Below, piece after piece: positions 1-6,289 of a DNA stretch of 12,419 nt. Source of the stretch: Lachnospiraceae bacterium (GTDB taxonomy: Bacteria > Bacillota_A > Clostridia > Lachnospirales > Lachnospiraceae); assembly GCA_003446335.1 (NCBI GenBank), contig DMAZ01000099.1, forward strand, positions 1 to 12,419, given 5' to 3'. Within the stretch, counting starts at the first letter, position 1; every line of letters starts with the position of its first letter. The position numbers and the translations under genes were made by a program. The notes beneath the pieces were generated by a model, which worked only from the letters and a program-made list of their open reading frames with translations, was not told the DNA's origin and searched no databases.

Positions 1-510
1 GCACCTCTTAAGAATAAGACTGATATGAGTAATACTGACTGGAGTAATATCTCATCTGATCGAATCATATCTGCAGGATCTGATGAGATGAGATCCGATT
101 CGATGTCGATCAGCAATCGCGAGCAGAATGATGTTCCAGTACCGGATGCCAAGGCATATGAGCAGATGATCCATGAGAATATCGGTTATGATGATCTGCT
201 TATTGCTCATCCTTATGACGGAGAAATGATCGAGGGGATTGCTGCCCTGATTCTGGAGACGGTGCTGACGCAGAATGAAACAATCGTGATTGCCAGCAAC
301 CGGTATCCGGCTGAAGTTGTGAAAAGCAAATTCCTCAAGTTGGGTTATTCTCATATCGAGTACGTGTTGTTCTGTCTGCAGCGGAATACGACCAAGGTGA
401 ACAACATCAAAAAATACCTGCTTGCGGCACTTTTTAATGCGCCTTCCACGATCAATGGTTATTACAGGGCAGAGGTCAACCATGATATGTACGGTTCGGC
501 TACTCAGTGA
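1..510 (+). CDS. repA: Replication initiator protein A, C-terminal part (DUF6017-like), 5' end outside window
   Basis: The reading frame is open from the first base (A-P-L-K-N-K-T-D before the first ATG at 25), so this is the tail of a longer protein and the ATG at 25 is probably internal. The visible 169 residues begin with a polar Asn/Thr/Asp/Ser-rich linker (NTDWSN), typical of the stretch between the RepA N-terminal DNA-binding domain and the C-terminal domain. A folded helical segment follows from about position 160, with landmarks ENIGYDDLL, ILETVL, ASNRYPAEVVKSKFLKL, NTTKVNNIKKYLLAALFNAP and YYRAEVNHDM. These match my memory of the C-terminal domain of RepA-like initiators on Clostridia ICEs and plasmids. 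The full protein would bind an origin and start replication of the element. The domain call is by recognition only, and the N-terminal initiator domain is not in view. Confidence 0.85.
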   Translation, partial: APLKNKTDMSNTDWSNISSDRIISAGSDEMRSDSMSISNREQNDVPVPDAKAYEQMIHENIGYDDLLIAHPYDGEMIEGIAALILETVLTQNETIVIASNRYPAEVVKSKFLKLGYSHIEYVLFCLQRNTTKVNNIKKYLLAALFNAPSTINGYYRAEVNHDMYGSATQ

Positions 511-544
511 ACAAGTTCAGGAATGAAAGGAATGGTGAAAAAGA

Positions 545-859
545 ATGACAAGAATGAATTCTCTTTTGATCAGATCAGCAGGCAAGGTTATTCTGCTGCC
601 GGTGATTATACTTCTAACAATCCTGCAGTGGATCTGCAATCTGGCAGTGAGCATTTCCACACTTTTCTTTAGCTTGGTCGGAGGTATCTTTATCGCGACC
701 GGTATTTTGAGTTATGCTTTCGGGCAGGAGCCGGTGAATATCATGTGGCGGATGATCATGAGTGGGATTATTATCTGCGTTTTTCCGAAAATCGGAGAAT
801 GGATTGCTGTGCAGATTGCCTATCTAAATCTGCTTGCGAAACATTGGATGATGTCCTGA
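545..859 (+). CDS. Small integral membrane protein, CD1845-like
   Basis: This 104-aa protein is almost entirely hydrophobic. It has about three membrane segments (roughly residues 14-36, 38-60 and 65-85) and a short basic N-terminus (MTRMNSLLIRSAGK). Length and pattern resemble the CD1845 family of small membrane proteins found beside replication and transfer genes of Clostridia conjugative transposons; its biochemical role is unknown. It starts 34 nt after the repA stop on the same strand, so the two are probably co-transcribed. The best ribosome binding site, GAAAGG at 525-530, is unusually far (14 nt) from the ATG at 545. An in-frame ATG at 554 is farther still, so the start is not certain. 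A large hairpin follows the stop codon within 10 nt. Confidence 0.65.
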   Translation: MTRMNSLLIRSAGKVILLPVIILLTILQWICNLAVSISTLFFSLVGGIFIATGILSYAFGQEPVNIMWRMIMSGIIICVFPKIGEWIAVQIAYLNLLAKHWMMS

Positions 860-865
860 TATCAA

Positions 866-911
866 CACCCCCGGAAAGATGTCCCAAACTTGGGACGGCT
901 TACCGGGGGTG
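866..911. terminator. Two-tier hairpin between convergent genes, possible bidirectional terminator
   Basis: The outer arms CACCCCCGG (866-874) and CCGGGGGTG (903-911) are perfectly complementary over 9 bp. They enclose a second perfect stem, GTCCCA (881-886) with TGGGAC (891-896). The structure lies between the stop of the membrane protein (859) and the stop of the minus-strand DUF5131 gene (944), where a shared terminator is expected. There is no clear T-tract on either side, so intrinsic termination is inferred from position and stability only. Confidence 0.5.
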
Positions 912-943
912 AATATACAATGATATCGGGTTTGTCTTTATGA

Positions 944-1786
944 TCAGGTTTCGTATTCCTCCATATCTGGCTCATCCCACGCCGGAAGCCTGGTACCGTC
1001 GAAATCGAGATGGGCCTTATGCGCCTGCGTATGCTGATGCTCTCTTGGAATTTCATACACTTTGTTTCCCTTCTGAAGCCGGGCACCGGTCTGGTGAAAG
1101 TAGAAGGGAACGCTGTGCTCCACACACTGCATATGCGAATCCAGGATCCATGCATAATCACAGATCCGGGCTTCCGGACCGGACTCCCCTCCGCAGCTGA
1201 CGCTTTCAATCTGACTACCGTATTCCTTCAGATATTTCCGGATGTTGATTCGTCCCAGCATAGGTTCATGCGTGATCGATTTATGCGGAAGCGGAAGTGA
1301 CAGAAAGATCGGGAGCCTGCGATCCGTCCAGTACTGGTTTTCACAGGTGCAGCTAATATGTACATTATTATAACCGGAAGAGCCCCAGTTTGCAGGCAGA
1401 GAGTTCAGTATCCGTTCTGGTCTTTTGGTGATCATATAGAAGTTGCAGTCACTGCGTTCCTGCATCATGGCCCAGGCTTCCTGTCTCCATTCATCTGCGG
1501 CCGGATGGTAGAAATCGGAAGTAAAGCAGGTGAAGATCGTGGAACCGGATGGTATTTTATAAAGCCCCTTGAAAGGACCGGTTCGATAGCGACGGACCGG
1601 GAGATTAAAGGCCGATGTTTTATGGACAATGCTCGGATCTTTGCCATATTCTCTGTCGCGGCGAATCATATAGCAATGCAGGCAGCCACTCGATGCAGGA
1701 TCACATCCATGCCACCCATTCCAGGTGACCGTGACGGGAGGACGACAATCTTCCGTTTCCGGGAATAAACTTAGTTGCTGATTCAT
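944..1786 (-). CDS. DUF5131 family protein (phage Gp37/Gp68-like, three-Cys motif)
   Basis: This 280-aa protein shows the full motif series I associate with DUF5131/Gp37-Gp68: TWNGWHGCDPASSGCLHCY (Cys28, Cys35, Cys38, spacing C-x6-C-x2-C), FYMITKRPERI (about 117-126), a CTCENQ..TDRRLP segment, ITHEPMLGRI (171-180), CGGESGPEAR (198-207) and VPFYFHQTGA (226-235). The Cys cluster resembles a radical-SAM iron-sulfur site with altered spacing. The family has no firmly established reaction, so catalysis is inference. The ATG at 1786 is preceded by GAAAGGAGGG at good spacing. It is the last gene of a minus-strand operon headed by a LexA box, 29 nt after the YolD-like stop, which suggests a DNA-damage or element-maintenance role. 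Some relatives pair with a TcmP partner protein; none is seen here. Confidence 0.88.
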   Translation of the reverse strand: MNQQLSLFPETEDCRPPVTVTWNGWHGCDPASSGCLHCYMIRRDREYGKDPSIVHKTSAFNLPVRRYRTGPFKGLYKIPSGSTIFTCFTSDFYHPAADEWRQEAWAMMQERSDCNFYMITKRPERILNSLPANWGSSGYNNVHISCTCENQYWTDRRLPIFLSLPLPHKSITHEPMLGRINIRKYLKEYGSQIESVSCGGESGPEARICDYAWILDSHMQCVEHSVPFYFHQTGARLQKGNKVYEIPREHQHTQAHKAHLDFDGTRLPAWDEPDMEEYET

Positions 1787-1815
1787 GATGCCCTCCTTTC
1801 CGGTCCCTTAAAGAT

Positions 1816-2367
1816 TCAGGGTACCTCATCATCCATGTGTTCAAACAACTCCGAAGTAATCTCGATAATATCATCCATAGCCAAAACCTTGTCTCCAACA
1901 GTGATGGTTCTGGAGACAATATTCACGTTCTGACAGATCCCGCTTACGGATTCATAGGTACCGCAGGAACCATATGCGCTGCTGTTCGGATCTGAACAGA
2001 GAACAAAATACTGGACAGTAACCTCCGGGCGGTTTTTCCGTGCTTCTTTTCCATTTATTGTCAAGCCACGAAGTATGGAGATCCTGCGGTCCAGTTCTTC
2101 CTTTTCTCCTTCGCTTAACGAACGCTTTTCCTGATACTCTATCTCTTTACCTGCTATACATTCACCATATCCTGCCAGTGCGTCAAACGGGGCAAAGATC
2201 TTGGCCCTGTGTACAGTGTCCATCGGCGGGTGTTTTCGCCAGAAATCATCATACTTCTCATGCTTTGGTCTTCCCTGAAGGAATACCGATCGGTATGGAA
2301 ATCCGGCCGGCATGGACATGTATCCGAGAGTGGAAGGTGATCTCCCCTTTTCATCCATGGCCGTCAT
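1816..2367 (-). CDS. YolD-like family protein
   Basis: This 183-aa protein has the YolD-like core at about residues 50-100 (HRAKIFAPFDALAGYGE, then a charged helix ending KEELDRRISIL). A beta-rich C-terminal half follows (VTVQYFVL, SRTITVGDKVLAMDDIIEI), like the family's SH3-like tail. In Bacillus prophages and chromosomes YolD-like proteins sit beside Y-family translesion polymerases (UvrX/PolY2 type) and are SOS-induced. Here no polymerase gene is adjacent and the next gene is DUF5131. The first ATG (2365-2367) overlaps the stop of the upstream Cys-rich gene as ATGA, which indicates translational coupling and explains the lack of a strong ribosome binding site. The second in-frame ATG, at 2358, is a weaker alternative. 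The N-terminal 45 residues (GYMSMPAGFPYRSVF, RPKHEKYDDFW) are typical of the Clostridia variant as I remember it. Confidence 0.8.
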   Translation of the reverse strand: MTAMDEKGRSPSTLGYMSMPAGFPYRSVFLQGRPKHEKYDDFWRKHPPMDTVHRAKIFAPFDALAGYGECIAGKEIEYQEKRSLSEGEKEELDRRISILRGLTINGKEARKNRPEVTVQYFVLCSDPNSSAYGSCGTYESVSGICQNVNIVSRTITVGDKVLAMDDIIEITSELFEHMDDEVP

Positions 2368-2549
2368 CCTGATACAGCGTATAACCCCGTCCGGATCTCT
2401 TCCGCTAATATCGCCTGTAGTTTGTGATACTCAGAAATTTCTTTATTATTGGCAATACGAATAGCTTTCTTTCCGCAATCAGGGCAGGAGTTCGGCAGAA
2501 TCCGGCAGCAAAATGTATAGCGGCAGCTTTCACATGTACAGATTTTCAT
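2364..2549 (-). CDS. Small Cys-rich zinc-ribbon-like protein (61 aa)
   Basis: The start chosen is the ATG at 2547-2549 because AAAGGAG stands 8 nt upstream. A longer reading from 2567 would place that ribosome binding site inside the gene. The protein has two Cys knuckles, CESC (Cys6/Cys9) and CPDC (Cys22/Cys25), with extra Cys at 4, 14 and 15. A helical tail follows (NNKEISEYHKLQAILAEEIRTGLY). This suggests a single zinc ribbon that binds nucleic acid or protein; the zinc ligands are inferred from spacing. It is the second gene of the SOS-boxed operon and its stop overlaps the YolD-like start (ATGA). I recall similar small proteins on Lachnospiraceae mobile elements, but I know of no assigned function. 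Confidence 0.75.
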   Translation of the reverse strand: MKICTCESCRYTFCCRILPNSCPDCGKKAIRIANNKEISEYHKLQAILAEEIRTGLYAVSG

Positions 2550-2573
2550 AGAATCAACTCCTTTCATCCGGAA

Positions 2574-2702
2574 TCAGGCAGCCTCCGCAGACTGCTCCTC
2601 CGATTCACTCATATATTCCACATAGTCACTTTCAGAACAGAAAAGCAGATACCGGCCGTCAACCAATCCCATGTAACCCATTGCAGTAACATAACCTTTC
2701 AT
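2574..2702 (-). CDS. Small protein of 42 aa, first gene of the SOS-boxed operon
   Basis: ATG at 2700-2702 is preceded by ATAGGAGGTG, an excellent ribosome binding site 5 nt away. The frame runs 42 codons to TGA at 2574-2576, 24 nt before the next gene. The sequence begins MKGYVTAMGYMGLVDGRYLL, continues FCSESDYVEYM and ends in an acidic tail (SESEEQSAEAA). The Gly/Tyr-rich start followed by a DGRY turn suggests a small beta-structured domain. No motif gives a function. The strong ribosome binding site, sensible codon use and tight operon packing argue that it is real. Confidence 0.72.
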   Translation of the reverse strand: MKGYVTAMGYMGLVDGRYLLFCSESDYVEYMSESEEQSAEAA

Positions 2703-2738
2703 CGAGCACCTCCTATAAGAGATAAGGACTATTGATAA

Positions 2739-2752
2739 GGAACGTATGTTCG
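2739..2752 (-). promoter_or_regulatory. LexA/DinR operator (SOS box) of the YolD-DUF5131 operon
   Basis: On the minus strand the 14-mer reads CGAACATACGTTCC, which fits every position of the Gram-positive LexA (DinR) consensus CGAACRNRYGTTYC. It lies 37 nt upstream of the first start codon (2702) and downstream of the repressor gene's terminator, where a promoter operator is expected. I could not assign clear -35 and -10 boxes. The 8-mer TCCTTATC occurs twice, 13 nt apart, just downstream (2721-2728 and 2734-2741). Confidence 0.8.
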
Positions 2753-2763
2753 ATAGCGAGTGT

Positions 2764-2808
2764 AAAAAGAAACAGGCTTGCCCGCAGGGCAGATCCTGTG
2801 CCTGTTTC
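2764..2808 (-). terminator. Rho-independent terminator of the XRE/S24 repressor gene
   Basis: The perfect 9-bp arms GAAACAGGC (2769-2777) and GCCTGTTTC (2800-2808) enclose a smaller stem, TGCCC (2779-2783) with GGGCA (2787-2791). In the minus-strand sense the hairpin is followed directly by TTTTT (2768-2764). It lies 15 nt after the repressor stop codon and separates that gene from the SOS-boxed operon. Confidence 0.9.
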
Positions 2809-2822
2809 TCATAAGTTTTCCG

Positions 2823-3728
2823 TCAGTCCAGACCATGCTCCTCTCTAAATTCTCTGATCTCATCACGCCTGAGTTCTGTCAGGACATCCATATCTGCTGT
2901 ACTTGGTAAATCCGTCATCGGATTCACGATGCCGAGTACACGTCCGACAATCCGGACATGATCATCTTCTGCAGTCAAAGTAAACGGAGCATTCTTATTT
3001 ACGGAATAAGGACCTTCCTCACCCATACGTTTGATATGCATACCCGCGCGGGACGAGCAGATGACATCCTCTCCGACATCCACCGCTTCAGTATATTGAA
3101 CATAGACCCATTCGTCTTCGTGATATACCGGCAGCATACTGTCTCCCTTTACCTGAATGATCGCGTCCGCTTTTTCATTTTTTCCGTTGGCGAAGACAAA
3201 GCGGTAATCCTCTATAGGGATGTCGTTGTATTCGAAGCCATCACCGGCAGCCGCCTTTGTTGCAATGACGGCAACACCCAGGGCAGCATCGTTGATCATC
3301 TGGTGTTTCTCCCGGATCTCTTCCTCCAGGATGCTCCCGATCATTCGATCAACAATTCGCTGGCTGACCGGACTGATCATGCGGTACTGATGAATCAGAT
3401 TCTGTTCGTGTACAGAAAACAGATCATTCCTACTGGGCTGCAGCCCAAAGAGATCCGTCATAGTGATCCCCAGGATATTGCAGAGTTTCGGGAACAGATC
3501 TGCATCCGGCCGATATTTCCCAGATTCCCAGTTGATGACTGAATTCCTTGTAACATTCATCTGGTCTGCCAGACTTTGCTGGGAGATCTTTGCCGCCTTC
3601 CGGTACTTTTTGATCTGCTCTGCCATCGGAACCTTTTCCGGAAAGGTTCCATATATCCTATCTGTTTTGGAAGACGCATCTGAGGAGCGATGGATTTGCA
3701 GAATATTGTTTCTTTTTTTGTCAGCCAT
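2823..3728 (-). CDS. XRE-family repressor with S24 (LexA/CI-type) self-cleavage domain
   Basis: This 301-aa protein has an XRE helix-turn-helix at about residues 35-95 (IKKYRKAAKISQQSLADQMN, RNSVINWESGKYRPD). A helical linker follows, then an S24 peptidase domain. The expected self-cleavage site is Ala161-Gly162 (KAAAGDG). The catalytic Ser is Ser197 (VKGDSMLP) and the Lys is Lys233 (HIKRM). The site-Ser and Ser-Lys distances (about 35 and 36) closely match LexA. The expected role is a phage-CI-like master repressor that binds operators in the divergent region and is inactivated by RecA-stimulated self-cleavage. The ATG at 3728 follows AGAAGGAGG. A 7-bp hairpin (CAGCCGT 3748-3754, ACGGCTG 3763-3769) lies in its leader. 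The divergent ImmA-like protease could be a second inactivating input. Confidence 0.92.
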   Translation of the reverse strand: MADKKRNNILQIHRSSDASSKTDRIYGTFPEKVPMAEQIKKYRKAAKISQQSLADQMNVTRNSVINWESGKYRPDADLFPKLCNILGITMTDLFGLQPSRNDLFSVHEQNLIHQYRMISPVSQRIVDRMIGSILEEEIREKHQMINDAALGVAVIATKAAAGDGFEYNDIPIEDYRFVFANGKNEKADAIIQVKGDSMLPVYHEDEWVYVQYTEAVDVGEDVICSSRAGMHIKRMGEEGPYSVNKNAPFTLTAEDDHVRIVGRVLGIVNPMTDLPSTADMDVLTELRRDEIREFREEHGLD

Positions 3729-3832
3729 GGCGGCCTCCTTCTAAACGCAGCCGTAATTCCTCACGGCTGATTCTCTTATCAAAGTGAAGATAAAGTGCCT
3801 TTTCTCCACCGCAGGAATATCTGTTCAACAAC

Positions 3833-3861
3833 ACTATAGCACATTAAAGATTAACATTCAA
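3833..3861 (-). promoter_or_regulatory. Promoter of the XRE/S24 repressor gene
   Basis: On the minus strand TTGAAT (3856-3861) and TATAGT (3833-3838) are separated by exactly 17 nt, an almost ideal sigma-A promoter. Transcription should start near 3826, leaving about 100 nt of leader before the repressor start at 3728. Confidence 0.78.
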
Positions 3862-3887
3862 GTGAATTAATGCAAATAATACATTAA
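3842..3887. promoter_or_regulatory. Cluster of CATTAA-type half sites, candidate repressor operators
   Basis: Four related half sites occur within 46 nt: CATTAA (3842-3847), CATTCA (3855-3860), TTAATG in reverse (3867-3872) and CATTAA (3882-3887). ATTC (3856-3859) and GAAT (3864-3867) also form an inverted repeat around AAGT. The cluster overlaps the repressor's own -35 and lies just upstream of the protease promoter, as in phage-type switch regions. Binding by the XRE/S24 protein is inference. Confidence 0.5.
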
Positions 3888-3896
3888 CTTTTCCTC

Positions 3897-3925
3897 TTGA
3901 AATTTCTCTCTCACGGCGGTATAAT
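3897..3925 (+). promoter_or_regulatory. Promoter of the ImmA-like protease gene
   Basis: TTGAAA (3897-3902) and a perfect TATAAT (3920-3925) are spaced by 17 nt, a strong sigma-A promoter. Transcription should begin near 3932, which gives a leader of about 265 nt before the TTG start at 4198. It faces away from the repressor promoter; the two -35 boxes are about 35 nt apart. Confidence 0.85.
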
Positions 3926-3931
3926 GCAGAC

Positions 3932-4197
3932 ACTTGCTAAACAGTAACATTACACAGCGCATGACAGGCAGACATTTCCCTTTGGCCTGTCATGAAGACT
4001 TAAGGGATTAGAAAGATGGGCGCGATTAGCGCATGAGGTAACCATGAATAATATTAAGGATGTGTGATGCACAGTCATGAGAGTGGTTATAGGGAGCTTC
4101 TCAGACTGTGCCAATGCCATCTTTTCCCCGCAGGCCGCCAATGTATAAGGAGGCGGTCTTAGCCGGAGGGTAGTTATGCCCCGGGAGGAGATCACAA
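3932..4197 (+). ncRNA. Long structured 5' leader of the protease gene (candidate riboregulator)
   Basis: This stretch holds no convincing gene but many base-paired arms. A 10-bp perfect inverted repeat is CATGACAGGC (3960-3969) with GCCTGTCATG (3985-3994). A distal pair, AAAGATGG (4012-4019) with CCATCTTT (4117-4124), encloses a hairpin of GCACAGTC plus TGAGA (4069-4082) against TCTCA plus GACTGTGC (4099-4111). GGCCGCC (4133-4139) pairs with GGCGGTC (4152-4158). CCGG (4163-4166) can pair with 4181-4184, touching the ribosome binding site GGGAGGAG (4183-4190). It resembles no riboswitch class I know. Control of translation or attenuation is inferred. Confidence 0.5.
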
Positions 4198-6228
4198 TTG
4201 AAAATTGAACTGGACAAAGAATTCACTGCTGCAGCATTGGATAAACAGGTAGAGAAGACAGAACTTCCAGACGAGGGAATCGTTCTGAATGAGCCGATGG
4301 AACCGGAAAATGCAGATTGTTCTGTTGACACGGTACCGGCGGATGTGTTGGATACGGAAGGCAGGAAAAAGGTTCGTGTTCCGGAACTGATTTCCATGAC
4401 AAAAGTACTATTTGACCGGTATCGATTGCCATTGTACGCATATCTGATCCGGTGCCTGAGGAATGGAACCCTTGAAAGCCTGGTGCAGAAGAAGATTTTG
4501 AACCATACCATTAACCGTGAGGTTGCAGCGTTTCCATACGTTACATACTGGCGGATTGACCGGGAGAATTTCTATGCCGATATTGAAGTGGAACTAAAGC
4601 TGAAGACGCCATCCGGACCGTTTCGCTGGAAAGGCTGGCTGGTATGCTGGTGCAGCTTTACCCCGAAACTGTCACTCAGTATCGAATATCTGACGGGCAG
4701 CCTTACAAGAAGCCGCGAGGAATATGATCTTCTTTCAAGATATCTTGTTCCATACTCCACAAACAGCCGTGTGGATGAGATTTCGGAGAATATCTGGAAA
4801 GAATTCTGTCCGGAAGCTCTGACAGATCCATCAAAACGAAGCGCTGAGAAGCTGGCGAAACGGATGGGGCTTACGATCACTCACCGCGCTGTATATGATC
4901 ACCACGGTGTTGACAGTATTCTTTTCTTTAAAGACGATCAATTATATTTAGGCGAAGACCGTTATGAGAAGGAAGAAAAAGGAAAGCAGAAGCACATCAA
5001 GTCTGATTCCGGCAAGCCCGTGATTATTCCGGCAAATACGATTGTAGTAAATTCCAACCGGATCCGGCAGGAATACTCCGGCTTTCATATTTTCCACGAA
5101 TGCTATCACTACCAGGAACACTATCTCTTCTATTGTCTGCAGGAACTTGCAAGCAATGACTTCCGCCAGGTACCAACCAGGGAAGTGTTTCTGAACAAAG
5201 ACGAGGAAGTGAAGGATTCGATTTATTTTCTGGAGAAGCAGGCAGACCGGGGAGCCCTGGGTCTTATGATGCCAGCAACGGATACCCGAAGGATGATTCA
5301 TGATGAATGCAGCAAGGTTAAGGGATACAGCCATGCCGGTGAATTATATGACGCAGCCGGAACCGCGATGCGCAGGAAACTGTATCTTCCGGACTTCCGC
5401 ATTCGGACAAGGATGATTCAACTCGGTCATCTGGATGCCAAGGGTGCTTTGAACTACGTGGAGAAGTCAAAAATAGAACCATTTGCTTTTGAACATGAAG
5501 CATGGAGCGACAGTGAGCATACCTTTATTATTGATCCCTCAAAAGTAAATGCGCTGATGTCGAGGAATAAGGAGTTCCGGGATCTGATGGATGGAGGTAG
5601 ATATATATATGCTGATGGTCATGTGGTGCGGAATCTTCCGAAGTATGTACGGTGGGATGAGGAAAGGGAGCAGCGTTTACTGACGGACTGGGCAAAGGAA
5701 CATGTGGATAAATGCTGTCTGCGCTTTGTCCAGCGATTCGTCCAGAAAAATGTCGGCCGGTATGTATATGGTCGGATGTACTATGATCCCGCTTACGTAA
5801 AACAGTGTGAGTTTTATCTAAGCGACCTTATCAATGAAAAGCAGATGAATCTGCCGGATGCCCAGTATGAATATGAAAAGAATTTCCCGGAAACATTTAA
5901 AGAAGCTTTCGAGACGTTGATGCATAAGAATGGTGAGACACAGGAGACCATGGCAGATAAACTCTGCACTACCCGGAGAAGTCTCCGTGAATGGCTGAAG
6001 AATCCGGAGCGAAAGATTTCCGCTGATTTCATCATTTACGTATCCCAGATGTGGAAGCTTCCGGACTTTATCAGCAGCCTGCTGCTAGAAAGCGCCGGAA
6101 TCTGTTTGAACAGGAAAGATCCCAGGTGCCGGGCCTTGGAATATATCCGGACTACATTGTGGGATCAGGGGATTGATGCTGCAAATACATTTTTGACGAA
6201 TAACAACATGGAAATACTGACAATATAA
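4198..6228 (+). CDS. Large ImmA/IrrE-type metallo-endopeptidase with C-terminal XRE-like helix-turn-helix
   Basis: This 676-aa protein carries a zinc protease domain at about residues 190-400. The HExxH motif is His300-Glu301-Cys-Tyr-His304 (FHIFHECYHYQEH). A probable third ligand is Glu346 in LEKQADRGALGLMMP, the ExxA..LMMP pattern of ImmA proteins. Residues 1-60 are an acidic, probably disordered lead. Residues 60-190 are an uncharacterised domain, and about 400-560 another. A helix-turn-helix lies at about 565-625 (NGETQETMADKLCTTRRSLREWL). ImmA of ICEBs1 cleaves the repressor ImmR; the likely target here is the divergent XRE/S24 repressor, though the fused helix-turn-helix could direct it to DNA. 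The start is TTG at 4198, seven nt after GGGAGGAG. At 676 aa it is far longer than ImmA (about 170 aa). A strong terminator follows. Confidence 0.85.
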   Translation: MKIELDKEFTAAALDKQVEKTELPDEGIVLNEPMEPENADCSVDTVPADVLDTEGRKKVRVPELISMTKVLFDRYRLPLYAYLIRCLRNGTLESLVQKKILNHTINREVAAFPYVTYWRIDRENFYADIEVELKLKTPSGPFRWKGWLVCWCSFTPKLSLSIEYLTGSLTRSREEYDLLSRYLVPYSTNSRVDEISENIWKEFCPEALTDPSKRSAEKLAKRMGLTITHRAVYDHHGVDSILFFKDDQLYLGEDRYEKEEKGKQKHIKSDSGKPVIIPANTIVVNSNRIRQEYSGFHIFHECYHYQEHYLFYCLQELASNDFRQVPTREVFLNKDEEVKDSIYFLEKQADRGALGLMMPATDTRRMIHDECSKVKGYSHAGELYDAAGTAMRRKLYLPDFRIRTRMIQLGHLDAKGALNYVEKSKIEPFAFEHEAWSDSEHTFIIDPSKVNALMSRNKEFRDLMDGGRYIYADGHVVRNLPKYVRWDEEREQRLLTDWAKEHVDKCCLRFVQRFVQKNVGRYVYGRMYYDPAYVKQCEFYLSDLINEKQMNLPDAQYEYEKNFPETFKEAFETLMHKNGETQETMADKLCTTRRSLREWLKNPERKISADFIIYVSQMWKLPDFISSLLLESAGICLNRKDPRCRALEYIRTTLWDQGIDAANTFLTNNNMEILTI

Positions 6229-6252
6229 TTTATGGAGAACAGATCCACAGCG

Positions 6253-6289
6253 GACCGACTGCCTGGAAACAGGCGGCCGGTCTTTTTTT
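6253..6289 (+). terminator. Rho-independent terminator of the protease gene
   Basis: The inner stem GCCTG (6261-6265) and CAGGC (6270-6274) closes a GAAA tetraloop. The outer stem GACCG (6253-6257) pairs with CGGTC (6278-6282). Seven T residues (6283-6289) follow directly. It lies 24 nt after the stop at 6228. Confidence 0.95.

Noticed and set aside
52..483. 143-codon minus-strand frame
   Set aside because: Antisense to the well-recognised RepA C-terminal domain, with no supporting signals.
2550..2567. Six-codon upstream extension of the Cys-rich protein
   Set aside because: The AAAGGAG ribosome binding site of the inner ATG lies inside this extension, so the shorter start is preferred.
2958..3542. 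194-codon plus-strand frame
   Set aside because: Antisense to the XRE/S24 repressor, whose catalytic residues are intact on the other strand.
4077..4148. 23-codon frame (MRVVIGSFSDCANAIF...) in the protease leader
   Set aside because: No ribosome binding site at a usable distance, and the sequence is better explained as arms of the leader hairpins.
3932..4197. Known riboswitch (cobalamin, ZTP, THF, c-di-GMP, fluoride) in the protease leader
   Set aside because: None of the conserved core sequences I know for these classes is present.
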